Origin: Kangiella sp. HZ709
GTDB lineage: Bacteria > Pseudomonadota > Gammaproteobacteria > Enterobacterales > Kangiellaceae
Assembly: GCF_009674675.1 (NCBI RefSeq)
Contig: NZ_WKJC01000001.1
Span: forward strand, 1,743,031 to 1,807,030
DNA length: 64,000 nt
Reading direction: 5' to 3'
Below are positions 1-9,970 of this stretch, piece by piece. Both the position numbers and the translations under genes were made by a program. Position 1 is the first letter of the stretch. Each line of letters opens with the position of its first letter. The notes beneath the pieces are model-generated. The model was not told where the DNA came from. It saw nothing but the letters and a program-made list of their open reading frames with translations, and did not search any database.

Positions 1-2
1 AC

Positions 3-1670
3 CGCTTAAAAGAACAATTACGTAACCTAGAGATCGAAACAGAAGCACAGGTACTTTATCGTCGAGAAATTTCTGGAGTGGACTTTGACGAATTCGATCC
101 GCTAGAAATGGATAGGTATACTCGTCAACAAGAATTAACGCGTTCATTGCTTGAAGCGGCTAGTGATATGGTGTCACTACAAGAGGCGTTACAAGCAAAA
201 ATCGGTGATACAGAAGCAGCTTTACTGCAGCAATCTAGAATTAATACTGAGTTACAAGATCGTTTAATGCGTACGCGAATGGTTCCTTTTGATAGTATTG
301 AGAGCCGCTTGAACCGCATGGTTAAGCAAATTGCTAAAGAACTTAATAAGGATGTAAAACTTAATTTAAGTTCTGAAGGTGAGATGGATAGAACTGTTAT
401 TGAGCGCATGGTTGCTCCACTTGATCACATGCTGCGAAATGCGATTGACCATGGTATTGAATCAAAAGAAGATCGTGTTAAAGCCGGTAAATCACCAACA
501 GGTGTTGTAAACCTATCATTGAAGCGTCGCGGTAATGAAGTTTTTATTCAAATTGTGGATGATGGCGCTGGTATTAACAAAACTAAAGTTAAAAAGCGCG
601 CTGTAGCACAAGGCATGATTGATGAGTCTTATCAGCCAACAGATCGTGAGTTGTATCGCCTTATTCTACAAGCCGGCTTCTCTACCGCTGAAGAAGTGAC
701 CCAGATTTCTGGTCGTGGTGTTGGTATGGATGTAGTCCATAGTGAGATCTTGCAGTTAGGTGGTTCTTTAGCCATTAACTCAACAGAAGGCGAAGGCACT
801 ACCATGACCGTTCGCTTACCATTTACTTTATCATCTAACCAATCCTTGATGGTTAAAGTAAAAGGTGAAAACTATGCAATTCCACTTTCGAATATTACAA
901 CCGTAGCTAGAGTAAGTGCTAAAGAAATTATTAAGATTTACCAAAATAAGACAGCAAAATTTAATCATCTCGGTGAAGAGTATGAGCTGCGTTATTTGGG
1001 GCAAATATTAGATCGAAACTCACAAATGTTAGCACCTACCGAAGAAATGATTCCGGTGCTTATTATTGAGGGTGAAGATCAACCTATAGCCGTACACGTT
1101 GATGAGCTACTAGGTTCGCGTGAGGTAGTGGTGAAATCAGTCGGTCGCCAGTTAAGTACTGTACCGGGTATTTCTGGTGCATCCATTTTAGGTGATGGTA
1201 GCGTTGTACTGATTCTGGATATGCAAACATTGGTTGATCGTTTCCACGAGTGGGATTTTGCACACCATTCAGAGTTTACCCAAGAAATTGTGGAAGAAGA
1301 AAAAGTTCCTACGGTTATGGTTGTGGATGACTCGATTACGGTACGTAAAGTTACCTCTCGCTTATTGCAAAGAAATCAGTATAAAGTGGTGACTGCAAAG
1401 GATGGTGTGGATGCAGTAACTCAATTAAATGACATTGTCCCTGATGTGATGTTATTGGATATTGAAATGCCACGGATGGATGGTTTCGAATTAGCGAGCT
1501 TAATACGTCACGACTCACGACTAAAGCAAATTCCGATCATTATGATTACGTCACGTACTGGTGAGAAACACCGTCAACGTGCTGAAGAAATTGGCGTAAA
1601 TGATTATTTAGGTAAGCCATATAATGAAGAGAACTTATTGGCTACTATCGAAAAAATGTTGGAACTATAG
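3..1670 (+). CDS. chpA: ChpA/PilL-type hybrid chemotaxis histidine kinase, C-terminal part (5' truncated by window edge)
   Basis: The frame is open from base 3, so the gene starts outside the window; a GTG at 78 is an internal codon and not a credible start. In order there are a CheA-like dimerisation and ATPase region (N-box HMLRNAIDHGIE, G1 DDGAGIN, G2 GRGVGMDVV), a CheW-like regulatory domain (about nt 840-1260) and a receiver domain (about nt 1310-1665). The receiver has the acidic pair VVDDS, the phospho-acceptor Asp in LLDIEMP (nt 1458-1460) and the Lys in GKPY. CheA fused to a C-terminal receiver is the architecture of the type IV pilus kinase ChpA/PilL, which signals to the pilus motors and controls twitching. 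The CheW-like chpC gene follows after 17 bases. The N-terminal Hpt domains cannot be seen, so naming ChpA over another hybrid CheA rests on the neighbour. Confidence 0.85.
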   Translation, partial: RLKEQLRNLEIETEAQVLYRREISGVDFDEFDPLEMDRYTRQQELTRSLLEAASDMVSLQEALQAKIGDTEAALLQQSRINTELQDRLMRTRMVPFDSIESRLNRMVKQIAKELNKDVKLNLSSEGEMDRTVIERMVAPLDHMLRNAIDHGIESKEDRVKAGKSPTGVVNLSLKRRGNEVFIQIVDDGAGINKTKVKKRAVAQGMIDESYQPTDRELYRLILQAGFSTAEEVTQISGRGVGMDVVHSEILQLGGSLAINSTEGEGTTMTVRLPFTLSSNQSLMVKVKGENYAIPLSNITTVARVSAKEIIKIYQNKTAKFNHLGEEYELRYLGQILDRNSQMLAPTEEMIPVLIIEGEDQPIAVHVDELLGSREVVVKSVGRQLSTVPGISGASILGDGSVVLILDMQTLVDRFHEWDFAHHSEFTQEIVEEEKVPTVMVVDDSITVRKVTSRLLQRNQYKVVTAKDGVDAVTQLNDIVPDVMLLDIEMPRMDGFELASLIRHDSRLKQIPIIMITSRTGEKHRQRAEEIGVNDYLGKPYNEENLLATIEKMLEL

Positions 1671-1687
1671 AGAGATAGATTAAAGAT

Positions 1688-2161
1688 ATGGCTTCGAATA
1701 AAAAATCACCACAAGAAGTATTTAGCTTTCTGATTCCGATGCAGCAAGACAACTTGTTAATGCCCAGCGAATCAGTTGCAGAGATTGTTCCATTCATGAA
1801 TGTGAGTATGTTTGAAAGTGCGGAAAAAGGTTCTGATTGGCATATTGGTAATCTTGCTTGGCGCAATATGAATGTCCCGGTAATTTCACTTGAGCGTCTA
1901 CAAGGAATTCAAGATTTAGGCGATGTTAGACGTGCCAGAATTGCGGTTATTTATACTTTGAATGCAAATCAAGAAATTCCTTATCTAGCCTTTACGGTAA
2001 GAGGTATTCCTAGAATTATTCCTGTAGACGATAATAACAGCGAGATGCTTGATGCTAATCCAAGCGAGCGGGGCGTTGCAGCATGGGTATCAGTGGCGAG
2101 TAAAAAAGCTATGATACCGGATATGGATGCAATGGAAATTATGGCAAAAGAGATTCGATAA
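1688..2161 (+). CDS. chpC: CheW-like adaptor protein, ChpC type
   Basis: The 157-residue protein is close to the length of P. aeruginosa ChpC and reads as one CheW-like domain, with the pattern FLIPMQQDNLLMPSESVAEIV followed by a hydrophobic core and LAFTVRGIPRI. CheW-like proteins couple membrane chemoreceptors to a CheA kinase. It lies 17 bases after the ChpA-type kinase gene on the same strand, so the two are very likely co-transcribed and act in the same pilus chemosensory pathway. It converges with rsmE, leaving only 5 bases between the two stop codons. The CheW-like fold is well supported; the exact role as ChpC is inferred from position. Confidence 0.8.
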   Translation: MASNKKSPQEVFSFLIPMQQDNLLMPSESVAEIVPFMNVSMFESAEKGSDWHIGNLAWRNMNVPVISLERLQGIQDLGDVRRARIAVIYTLNANQEIPYLAFTVRGIPRIIPVDDNNSEMLDANPSERGVAAWVSVASKKAMIPDMDAMEIMAKEIR

Positions 2162-2166
2162 ATTTA

Positions 2167-2919
2167 TTAACTCTTTTTAGTATTAGTTTGTATAAAATCT
2201 CCCCATAGAGTATTAAGCGCAGAAACGGTTGCTAAAGCAGCCGTTTCTGTTCTGAGAATGCGAGGACCTAAAGAAACTGGAGTTGTCCCGCTTGACTCTA
2301 TTTCAGCAACTTCTGAATCACTGAAACCTCCTTCAGGTCCAATCCATAATTGTATTTTTTGTTGTAAATTTGGTTTTTTAATATCGGCCAAAGTTATATT
2401 GGTATGAGGATCCAGAAAGAAGCAGTTATTGATCTTTTTAATTGCCTCATCCCAATTGAGGACCGGATTGATCACTGGAACAACATCTCGACCAGACTGC
2501 TCGCAAGCGCTGATAATTACCTTTTGCCAATGCTCTAATTTCTTTTGCCAGCGCTTTTGGTCCAGCTTAACACCGCAGCGCTCACTGATGATTGGTGTGA
2601 ATTCTTTGACACCTAATTCCACAGACTTTTGAACGGTTAGATCCATCTTGTCACCTCGAGATACAGCTTGGAAAAGGTGAATATTCAGAGGGGACTCATT
2701 GTTAACGGAATGCTCGCTTAAAACTCTGGCCGAAACTTGGTTACGTTCTATAGAAACGATTTCAGCTTGGTACCTATGACCATTACCATTAAAGAGTTCG
2801 ATCCTGGAATCGATGGCAATTCTTAAGACTTTTGAGAGGTGGATGCTAGCAGATTTATCGAGTGCGACAATAGAATTAATTAGCAGAGGTTGATTTTGAT
2901 AAATACGGTTGAGACGCAT
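2167..2919 (-). CDS. rsmE: 16S rRNA (uracil1498-N3)-methyltransferase RsmE
   Basis: The 250-residue protein has the normal RsmE length. The N-terminal PUA-like part contains HLSKVLRI. The SPOUT methyltransferase part has the SAM-binding knot motifs LWIGPEGGFSDSE and SLGPRILRTETAAL. RsmE methylates U1498 of 16S rRNA in the decoding region of the 30S subunit, using S-adenosylmethionine. The ATG start is followed by the typical N-terminal RLNRIYQ. It is the last gene of a minus-strand run behind metK and ahcY, the SAM-recycling genes, but a strong terminator at 2964-2986 separates it from ahcY, so it should have its own promoter. Confidence 0.95.
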   Translation of the reverse strand: MRLNRIYQNQPLLINSIVALDKSASIHLSKVLRIAIDSRIELFNGNGHRYQAEIVSIERNQVSARVLSEHSVNNESPLNIHLFQAVSRGDKMDLTVQKSVELGVKEFTPIISERCGVKLDQKRWQKKLEHWQKVIISACEQSGRDVVPVINPVLNWDEAIKKINNCFFLDPHTNITLADIKKPNLQQKIQLWIGPEGGFSDSEVAEIESSGTTPVSLGPRILRTETAALATVSALNTLWGDFIQTNTKKS

Positions 2920-2963
2920 GTAAACGGAAATAAAAGGATAAGTGAAAAAATTATAGCATAAAA

Positions 2964-2986
2964 AAAGCCAGCAAAATGCTGGCTTT
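2964..2986 (-). terminator. Rho-independent terminator of metK-ahcY
   Basis: A perfect 10-bp stem (AAAGCCAGCA / TGCTGGCTTT) with a 3-base loop is followed on the minus strand by a run of T residues. It lies 17 bases after the ahcY stop codon. Confidence 0.85.
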
Positions 2987-3003
2987 AAAAGCTATGAAAA
3001 AGC

Positions 3004-4401
3004 TTAGTAGCGATAATGATCAAGCTTATATGGGCCTTCGACATTGACGTTAATATAGTCGGCTTGTTCGTTAGAAAGTGTAGTTAAGCGCGCGCCAACT
3101 CTTTCTAGGTGTAAGCGAGCAACTTTTTCATCCAGATGTTTTGGTAATACATAAACATCTTTGTCATATTTCTCACCATGTTGCCATAATTCGATTTGGG
3201 CCAACACTTGGTTGGTAAATGAATTAGACATAACAAAACTTGGGTGACCAGTAGCACAACCTAAATTAACCAAGCGGCCTTGTGCTAACATTATAATGCG
3301 CTTTCCATCAGGGAATACAACGTGATCAACTTGATCCTTAATGTTATCCCACTCGCATTTATCCAAACTGGCTACATCGATTTCGTTGTCAAAGTGGCCG
3401 ATATTACAAACGATCGCCTCGTTCTTCATTCGTTCCATATGCTCATAGCGAATCACATCTTTGTTGCCAGTAGCCGTTACAAAAATATCAGCTTGTTCAA
3501 TAATATTAGCATCTTCGATATTAACAACTCTGTAGCCTTCCATCGAAGCTTGTAATGCGCAAATTGGATCAACTTCTGTTACCCAAACATTAGCACCTAA
3601 GCCGCGTAAAGATTGCGCCGAACCTTTACCTACATCGCCAAATCCGCAAACGATAGCAACTTTACCCGCGATCATAACGTCAGTAGCACGTTTAATACTA
3701 TCGACCAAAGACTCACGACAACCATACAGGTTATCAAACTTAGACTTAGTTACAGAGTCATTAACGTTGATCGCAGGGAAGGGTAATTCGCCTTTATCGC
3801 GCAATTGATATAAGCGAGCAACACCAGTAGTCGTCTCTTCAGTAACGCCTTGAATGTTGACTAATGTACGCGAATAAAAATTTGAATCTTCAGCGAGTTT
3901 AGCTTTGATTGAATTGAATAGAGCTATTTCTTCTTCGCTGCCTGGATTATCAAGCACAGTAATATCACTTTCAGCACGAGTACCAATGATTAATAACATA
4001 GTGGCGTCGCCACCATCGTCTAAAATCATATTTGGAGTCCCACCATCATGCCAAGTCATTAGCCGATGGGTATAGTCCCAATACTCATCTAAAGTTTCGC
4101 CTTTATAAGCAAAAACAGGAATGCCTTGCTCAGCAATTGCAGCTGCGGCATGATCTTGAGTTGAGAAAATATTACAAGAAACCCAACGTACCTCAGCACC
4201 AAGTTCGATTAAGGTTTCAATCAACATGGCTGTTTGAATAGTCATGTGTAATGAGCCAGCAATGCGTGCGCCCTTTAATGGTTTTTCTTCGCCATACTCT
4301 TTGCGAATAGCCATCAAGCCAGGCATTTCAGATTTAGCAATATCAATTTCTTTATGACCCCATGGAGCCAAATTAATATCTTTCACAATGTAATCAGACA
4401 T
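3004..4401 (-). CDS. ahcY: Adenosylhomocysteinase (S-adenosylhomocysteine hydrolase)
   Basis: This 465-residue enzyme hydrolyses S-adenosylhomocysteine to adenosine and homocysteine in the cytoplasm, relieving product inhibition of methyltransferases. Visible hallmarks are the substrate-binding region with [10 protein letters not shown] and [11 protein letters not shown], the NAD-binding glycine motif [18 protein letters not shown], the segment [10 protein letters not shown] and the C-terminal signature ending KLDHYRY, whose Lys and Tyr contact NAD of the neighbouring subunit. It is the downstream gene of a metK-ahcY pair, 29 bases after metK, an arrangement that couples SAM synthesis with recycling. 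I see no obvious SAH riboswitch in front of the pair. Confidence 0.97.
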   Translation of the reverse strand: MSDYIVKDINLAPWGHKEIDIAKSEMPGLMAIRKEYGEEKPLKGARIAGSLHMTIQTAMLIETLIELGAEVRWVSCNIFSTQDHAAAAIAEQGIPVFAYKGETLDEYWDYTHRLMTWHDGGTPNMILDDGGDATMLLIIGTRAESDITVLDNPGSEEEIALFNSIKAKLAEDSNFYSRTLVNIQGVTEETTTGVARLYQLRDKGELPFPAINVNDSVTKSKFDNLYGCRESLVDSIKRATDVMIAGKVAIVCGFGDVGKGSAQSLRGLGANVWVTEVDPICALQASMEGYRVVNIEDANIIEQADIFVTATGNKDVIRYEHMERMKNEAIVCNIGHFDNEIDVASLDKCEWDNIKDQVDHVVFPDGKRIIMLAQGRLVNLGCATGHPSFVMSNSFTNQVLAQIELWQHGEKYDKDVYVLPKHLDEKVARLHLERVGARLTTLSNEQADYINVNVEGPYKLDHYRY

Positions 4402-4430
4402 AAATAATCTCTTAATAATTTTAGAATAAA

Positions 4431-5591
4431 TTAAATTCCAGCTGAAACTTTTAAAGCTTCTGCTTTATCTGTTTTTTCCCAACTGAAAGTTTCTTCAGTT
4501 CGACCAAAGTGGCCATAGGCAGCTGTAGGTAAATAAATAGGTTTTAATAAATCTAGCATTTTTAAAATGCCAACAGGGCGTAAGTCAAAGTGTTCACGAA
4601 CTAAGTCAATTAGGCGTTCTTCAGAAATTTTGCTAGTCCCAAAAGTATTAATACTGATAGAGGTTGGCTCGGCAACACCAATCGCATACGAAACTTGAAT
4701 CTCACAGCGATCAGCAAGACCAGCAGCTACAATATTCTTTGCTACATAACGACCGGCATAAGCAGCAGAGCGATCAACTTTTGAGGGATCTTTTCCTGAG
4801 AAGGCTCCGCCACCATGACGTGCCATACCGCCATAGGTATCAACAATAATTTTACGACCAGTTAAACCGCAATCACCCATTGGGCCGCCAATAACAAAGT
4901 TACCGGTTGGATTGATAAAATATTTAGTATCTTTGGCAAGCCACTGCTCTGGTAATACTGGCTTAATGATTTCTTCCATAACAGCTTCTTGCAAATCACT
5001 ATGCTTAACTCCATCTCGATGTTGAGTAGATAGGACGACTGCATCGATTGCCACAGGCTTATCATTTTCATAGCGGAAAGATAATTGACTTTTAGCATCA
5101 GGGCGCAACCAATCTAAAGTTCCAGCTTTTCTAACTTCAGCTTGACGCTGTACTAGCCGATGCGAGAAAGTTATTGGAGCCGGCATCAAAACATCAGTTT
5201 CATTAGATGCATAGCCGAACATTAAGCCTTGATCTCCAGCACCTTGCTCTTCGGCACTTGCACGGTCAACACCTTGAGCGATATCGGGTGACTGTTTGCC
5301 GATGGCATTTAATACTGCGCACGACTCCCAATCGAAGCCCATATCAGAGCCGTTATAGCCGATTTGTTTAATCGTTTGACGAGCGATATCTTCAATATCA
5401 ACCCAAGCAGAAGTGGTGACTTCACCAGCCACGACTACCATGCCGGTTTTAACCATAGTTTCTACTGCAACACGGGCATTTGGATCTTGTGCAATAATTG
5501 CATCCAACACCGCATCAGAAATCTGATCGGCTACTTTATCTGGATGGCCTTCTGAAACTGATTCAGAAGTAAAAACAGTATTGATTGTCAT
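4431..5591 (-). CDS. metK: S-adenosylmethionine synthetase
   Basis: The 386-residue protein has the full length of bacterial MetK. It carries [21 protein letters not shown] (methionine and Mg binding), the hexapeptide GAGDQG and the phosphate-binding loop [19 protein letters not shown]. MetK makes SAM from ATP and methionine in the cytoplasm. The ATG start precedes the typical [13 protein letters not shown] opening. It is the first gene of metK-ahcY. The 168-base upstream gap to coq7 has one partial MetJ-like octamer (AGACGTGT, 5680-5687) but not the tandem array needed for a convincing MetJ operator, so its regulation remains unclear. Confidence 0.97.
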   Translation of the reverse strand: MTINTVFTSESVSEGHPDKVADQISDAVLDAIIAQDPNARVAVETMVKTGMVVVAGEVTTSAWVDIEDIARQTIKQIGYNGSDMGFDWESCAVLNAIGKQSPDIAQGVDRASAEEQGAGDQGLMFGYASNETDVLMPAPITFSHRLVQRQAEVRKAGTLDWLRPDAKSQLSFRYENDKPVAIDAVVLSTQHRDGVKHSDLQEAVMEEIIKPVLPEQWLAKDTKYFINPTGNFVIGGPMGDCGLTGRKIIVDTYGGMARHGGGAFSGKDPSKVDRSAAYAGRYVAKNIVAAGLADRCEIQVSYAIGVAEPTSISINTFGTSKISEERLIDLVREHFDLRPVGILKMLDLLKPIYLPTAAYGHFGRTEETFSWEKTDKAEALKVSAGI

Positions 5592-5759
5592 TAATGGATA
5601 TACCTATATTTGTGTGGTCGCTACTATAGATAGCAGTACTTCAATATTGCGTGAAAAGTGCGCAAATTTTACCCTTTTTAGACGTGTAAATCACGGATTA
5701 TTACAAACCAAGAAATTTATTAAAGGAGTGTTTGAAATTAATAATGAGATTAGAAAGAG

Positions 5760-6398
5760 TTAAATATAATAAGCGCTCTTGGTCATGACTTTTGACATAA
5801 GCCTCATAACCGCTTTGATGGGCATTGGTAGTTCAGCCGCACCATGGTGTTTAGCATTTTCAGCGTGTTGTAACTCTTCTTGTTGCATCTGTTCTAAAAT
5901 AACGCGACTCTTATTGTCATGCTCAGGTAAAGTGTCTAAATGGCTTTCTAAATGTTTGCCTACTTGATGTTCGGTTTCCGCAACAAAGCCTAGGCTCCAT
6001 TTATCACCAGCGATTCCAGCCACAGCACCAATGGCAAAAGATGTGGCATACCATATTGGATTGAGTAAGCTTTCGCGTCCATTAAGTTCCTTAATGCGCT
6101 GGCTACACCAAGCCAAATGGTCAACTTCTTCTTGCGCAGCTTGCTCCATTTCTTGGCGAATACCTGGTAATTTAGCCGTTAAAGCTTGGCCTTTGTATAG
6201 CGCTTGAGCACAAACTTCGCCGGTATGATTAATACGCATCAAGCTAGCAGCATGCTGTTGTTGTGTTTGAGTAAGTTCGGAGTCTTCAATGGTTTGCGCT
6301 GGGTTCGGACGAGTTTCAGCGTCATAAACACCAAAATTGGTTTTAAGTGCTGAATCCGCAACATTGCAGAGACGATCAAAAAAGCTGAATTGACGCAT
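5760..6398 (-). CDS. coq7: 3-demethoxyubiquinol 3-hydroxylase Coq7
   Basis: The 212-residue protein is a carboxylate-bridged di-iron hydroxylase of ubiquinone biosynthesis, acting at the inner face of the cytoplasmic membrane. The iron ligands are visible in four helices: NHTGEVCAQ, AQEEVDHLAW, AETEHQVGKHL and EELQHAENAKHH, with the paired ExxH signatures of the family. Coq7 replaces the flavin hydroxylase UbiF found in E. coli and is oxygen-dependent, which agrees with the cytochrome c oxidase genes at the end of the window. It stands alone, divergent from the AAA protein gene at 6502. Confidence 0.95.
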   Translation of the reverse strand: MRQFSFFDRLCNVADSALKTNFGVYDAETRPNPAQTIEDSELTQTQQQHAASLMRINHTGEVCAQALYKGQALTAKLPGIRQEMEQAAQEEVDHLAWCSQRIKELNGRESLLNPIWYATSFAIGAVAGIAGDKWSLGFVAETEHQVGKHLESHLDTLPEHDNKSRVILEQMQQEELQHAENAKHHGAAELPMPIKAVMRLMSKVMTKSAYYI

Positions 6399-6501
6399 AA
6401 GCTTGCAAAAAGATACACTGGCTATTGTATAACTATAAGGTTAATTTTGCCTTTTATACCTTTAAATAACAAATATAAATTTAGGATCTTTGTAACAATT
6501 C

Positions 6502-8001
6502 ATGGCAGCTAAAACTGAACAAAACGATTTAACTTTACTGATCAAATCAAAAAATCCGATTATTGCCATTGACACTCATGAAGAAGAGCGGGCGATGGAA
6601 CTACTTAATCGAATTGCGATAACTTTAGGCCGTCCTTTGTTCGGCTGGCATTTGACAGAAGGGTTACGTCGGATGGAGTTAAATGATGATCATCTAGCGG
6701 CTTTACCAAATACCGAAGAACCAACTAAAGCATTACAATATATTAAAAAAATGCAGCGCAAAGGGATCTATATTTTGTTTGATATGCATCCTTTCATTGA
6801 TAAAGAACACCCGCAAAATATTCGTTTAATAAAAGATATTGCTTTGAACTTTTCACTCCATCAGCAGACAATTGTATTGATTAGTCATAAAGTTATCCTG
6901 CCGCAAGAGATCGGGCGCTATGCAGCACGTTTTCAATTGGAATTACCAAACTTAGAGCAGATAGAAAAGATGATCCAGCAAGAGGCGATTCGTTGGGCTA
7001 ATTTTAATGGCGGCATGAAGGTTAGGGTTGATAAAAAAGTGATGCAGCGACTGATACAAAATTTAGCAGGTTTAACTTATGCTGATGCCCGACAAATTAT
7101 TCGTAATGTGATTTACGATGACGGAGCAATTACTGAAGATGAAATGGAATCTGTGAATAAAGCTCGTTATCAATTACTGGATTTAGAAGGGGCGGTGCAC
7201 TACGAATATGAAACAGCTCACTTTAAAGAAGTTGGCGGGATGCTAAAGCTCAAAGAATGGTTAGAGCGACGTCGGAAAGTATTTTTACAGTCAGAAAAAT
7301 TTGGCTTGGATCAACCCAAAGGTATCATGTTGGTTGGTGTTCAAGGTGGGGGTAAATCTCTGGCCGCTAAAGCGGTAGCAGGTATGTGGGGAGTGCCTTT
7401 ACTACGATTAGACTTTGGCGCGCTGTATAATAAATGGCACGGGGAAAGTGAGAAAAATCTTCGTGATTCGTTAAAGCTAGCTGAAATGATGTCGCCCTGT
7501 GTTTTATGGTTGGATGAGGTTGAAAAGGGCATTTCAACTGGTGAAAATGATGGTGGTACTTCTAAGCGAGTTTTGGGGACTCTATTGACCTTTATGCAAG
7601 AAAATAAATTTCCAATTTTTATGGTCGCAACTGCTAATGATATTAGTGCTTTACCGCCAGAGTTCATTCGTAAAGGGCGTTTGGATGAAATTTTTTTCGT
7701 GGATCTGCCTGACGGTCCTTCGCGTCAAGAGATTTTCAAAATACATTTGAGTAAGCGTAAACAATTACACCTTGAATTCGATTTGATAAAGTTAGCGCGA
7801 GCAACAGAAGGTTTTAGTGGTGCCGAAATCGAACAAGCTGTTGTCGCAGGTTTGTATACGTCTTTATATGATGATAGACCATTAGATACAGAAGTTATTT
7901 TACAAGAGATTACAGCCACTAGCCCTTTATCGAAAGTGATGGCGGAGAAAATATCGGCCCTGCGAGATTGGGCAGAAGGGCGTGCTGTTATTGCAAATTA
8001 G
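6502..8001 (+). CDS. Ycf46-like AAA+ ATPase
   Basis: The 499-residue protein has a non-catalytic N-terminal region (about 1-230) and one AAA+ domain. Walker A is GVQGGGKS (about residues 279-286), Walker B is CVLWLDEVEKG (about 332-342), and a sensor/arginine-finger region ends in FIRKGRLDEIFFVDLP. The closest family I recall is the chloroplast/cyanobacterial Ycf46 group, predicted AAA ATPases with few characterised members; some have been linked to carbon uptake in cyanobacteria, but no role can be assumed here. The ATG start sits 12 bases after an AGGA-like site. The gene is followed closely by a GST-like gene on the same strand. Confidence 0.8.
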   Translation: MAAKTEQNDLTLLIKSKNPIIAIDTHEEERAMELLNRIAITLGRPLFGWHLTEGLRRMELNDDHLAALPNTEEPTKALQYIKKMQRKGIYILFDMHPFIDKEHPQNIRLIKDIALNFSLHQQTIVLISHKVILPQEIGRYAARFQLELPNLEQIEKMIQQEAIRWANFNGGMKVRVDKKVMQRLIQNLAGLTYADARQIIRNVIYDDGAITEDEMESVNKARYQLLDLEGAVHYEYETAHFKEVGGMLKLKEWLERRRKVFLQSEKFGLDQPKGIMLVGVQGGGKSLAAKAVAGMWGVPLLRLDFGALYNKWHGESEKNLRDSLKLAEMMSPCVLWLDEVEKGISTGENDGGTSKRVLGTLLTFMQENKFPIFMVATANDISALPPEFIRKGRLDEIFFVDLPDGPSRQEIFKIHLSKRKQLHLEFDLIKLARATEGFSGAEIEQAVVAGLYTSLYDDRPLDTEVILQEITATSPLSKVMAEKISALRDWAEGRAVIAN

Positions 8002-8037
8002 TCAGGGTAGTTTTCAAAACTCAGGAGAGGTAACTTT

Positions 8038-8634
8038 ATGAAGTTGATTTATTCCAATGCATCGCCTTACGCCCGTACAGCTCGAATTGCAATTCGAGAG
8101 TTGGCTTTGTTAGCTCAAATAGAAGAAATCAATCAACACCCTTTTGATAACCCAGCTCAGTTAATCAGCTTTAACCCATTGTGCAAAGTTCCTTGTTTGA
8201 TCGATTCTAATGGGCAAGGACTTTTTGATAGCCAAGTGATTTGCGAATACTTAGATGCATTAGTCGACAATAAACTTTTTGCAGATATAAATAATGATTG
8301 GCAATTGAAAACCTTGTATTCGCTTACACGTGGTATTCTAGATAGTAGCGTTGCCTGGCAGCAAGATAAAGTACGTGGAGAAGAGGGTTGTTCTGAATTT
8401 TGGCAAAAAAGGTTTATTAGTAGTATTGACAGAGGTTTGAATTATTTGCAAAAAAGAATTGATCAGTTGCCTGAAAAGTTTAACGCTATAGATATTAATT
8501 TAATAACCACTCTGGATTATCTAGCTTTTAGACATCCGGATTACGATTGGCAACAAATGCATCCTAAATTAGCAAGCTGGTATCAAACAAAAAATAATAG
8601 AAGTTCCCTTACAGAAACTATGCCGCAGGAATAA
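8038..8634 (+). CDS. Glutathione S-transferase family protein
   Basis: The 198-residue protein opens with a thioredoxin-like GST N-domain: KLIYSNASPYARTARIAIREL, then CKVPCLIDSNGQGLFDSQVICEYLD, which has the cis-Pro and the Asp/Ser that bind the glutathione gamma-glutamyl group. A helical C-terminal domain follows. It starts 36 bases after the AAA ATPase stop with an AGGAGAGG ribosome-binding site and is probably co-transcribed with it. The substrate cannot be inferred. A terminator follows immediately. Confidence 0.85.
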   Translation: MKLIYSNASPYARTARIAIRELALLAQIEEINQHPFDNPAQLISFNPLCKVPCLIDSNGQGLFDSQVICEYLDALVDNKLFADINNDWQLKTLYSLTRGILDSSVAWQQDKVRGEEGCSEFWQKRFISSIDRGLNYLQKRIDQLPEKFNAIDINLITTLDYLAFRHPDYDWQQMHPKLASWYQTKNNRSSLTETMPQE

Positions 8635-8636
8635 AA

Positions 8637-8662
8637 AAAGCCTTACATCAAGGTAAGGCTTT
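8637..8662. terminator. Bidirectional terminator between the GST gene and purD
   Basis: A perfect 10-bp stem (AAAGCCTTAC / GTAAGGCTTT) with a 6-base loop lies between convergent genes. A run of seven A on the left gives a strong U-tract for the minus-strand purHD transcript. The plus-strand tail is a shorter T-run. Confidence 0.85.
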
Positions 8663-8680
8663 TAGAGGGAATTTCCGGTC

Positions 8681-9961
8681 TTAGTCTTGCTCTCGCGCAA
8701 TTGCTCTATGACCAATGTCAGTGCGGAAATAAACTTTATCCCACGAAACTTTATCTACTGCTTTATAAGCGCTTTTTTGCGCTTCGGTTACAGTATCCCC
8801 AAGTGCAACTACGCATAATACTCGACCACCGTTAGTCACTATTGCACCACCTTTTTCTGCAGTCCCTGCATGAAAAACTTTGCCATTAACGACTTTATCG
8901 ATACCTGTAATAATATCACCTTTCAGGTAAGACTCAGGATAACCTCCAGCAGCCATGACAACACCAACAGCTGCTCTTGAGTCCCACTGGGCTTTGGCAG
9001 TATCAAGTTTGCCATCGATAGCGACTAGGCATAGTTCACTTAAGTCTGATTGTAAGCGGCTCATAATTGGCTGAGTTTCAGGATCACCAAAGCGACAATT
9101 AAACTCCAACACTTTTGGGACACCGTCTTTATCAATCATGACACCAGCATATAAAAATCCAGTGTAAGGATGACCTTCAGAAGCCATACCTTCAACCGTT
9201 GGTACTATCACTTGTTGCATAATGCGATCATGCATTTCTGGAGTTACCACCGGAGCAGGAGAGTAGGCACCCATACCACCAGTGTTGGGGCCTTTGTCGC
9301 CGTTATCTCGAGCTTTATGATCTTGAGATGTCGCTAGTGGAAGAATGTTTTTGCCATCGACCATGACGATAAAGCTCGCTTCTTCTCCTTGTAAAAACTC
9401 TTCAACCACCACTCTATGTCCAGCATCACCGAACTTGTTACCTGCTAACATATCTTCGATAGCTTCATCAGCTTGCTGCAAGTCTTCAGCAATGATAACG
9501 CCTTTACCTGCAGCTAAACCGTCTGCTTTGATAACAATTGGCGTACCCATGTCACGAACGTAAGCTTTCGCTGGTTCGATCTCGGTGAAGTTTTGGTAAG
9601 CAGCTGTAGGGATTTGATGACGCGCTAAAAAATCTTTAGTAAAAGCTTTCGAGCCTTCTAATTGAGCAGCGCCTTGAGTTGGTCCAAAGCATTTTAAACC
9701 GGCATCAGCAAAAGCATCGACCACACCAATGACTAATGGTGCTTCAGGACCAACAATGGTTAATTCAACCTGTTGTTCTTTTGCAAAAGCAATTAGAGCT
9801 TCAATATCTTCTGAACCAATCGCAATATTTTCAACTTTTGTTTCTAAAGCTGTGCCAGCATTACCTGGTGCTACAAAAACTGTTGAGACTTTTTCTGATT
9901 GAGCGGTTTTCCATGCTAGTGCATGCTCACGACCGCCACTACCAATAATCAGTACATTCAT
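8681..9961 (-). CDS. purD: Phosphoribosylamine-glycine ligase
   Basis: PurD joins 5-phosphoribosylamine and glycine with ATP, the second step of purine biosynthesis. The 426-residue protein has the N-terminal MNVLIIGSGGREHALAWK signature and an ATP-grasp domain including VIKADGLAAGKGV, GDKGPNTGGMGAYSP and VLEFNCRFGDPETQ. Length and motifs are complete. It starts 9 bases after the purH stop, so purH-purD form the usual operon, ended by the terminator at 8637-8662. Confidence 0.97.
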   Translation of the reverse strand: MNVLIIGSGGREHALAWKTAQSEKVSTVFVAPGNAGTALETKVENIAIGSEDIEALIAFAKEQQVELTIVGPEAPLVIGVVDAFADAGLKCFGPTQGAAQLEGSKAFTKDFLARHQIPTAAYQNFTEIEPAKAYVRDMGTPIVIKADGLAAGKGVIIAEDLQQADEAIEDMLAGNKFGDAGHRVVVEEFLQGEEASFIVMVDGKNILPLATSQDHKARDNGDKGPNTGGMGAYSPAPVVTPEMHDRIMQQVIVPTVEGMASEGHPYTGFLYAGVMIDKDGVPKVLEFNCRFGDPETQPIMSRLQSDLSELCLVAIDGKLDTAKAQWDSRAAVGVVMAAGGYPESYLKGDIITGIDKVVNGKVFHAGTAEKGGAIVTNGGRVLCVVALGDTVTEAQKSAYKAVDKVSWDKVYFRTDIGHRAIAREQD

Positions 9962-9970
9962 CGTATGCTC

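Noticed and set aside
5592-5759. SAM riboswitch or MetJ operator in front of metK
   Set aside because: No recognisable SAM riboswitch core could be traced, and only one octamer (5680-5687) resembles a MetJ box while tandem boxes are required.
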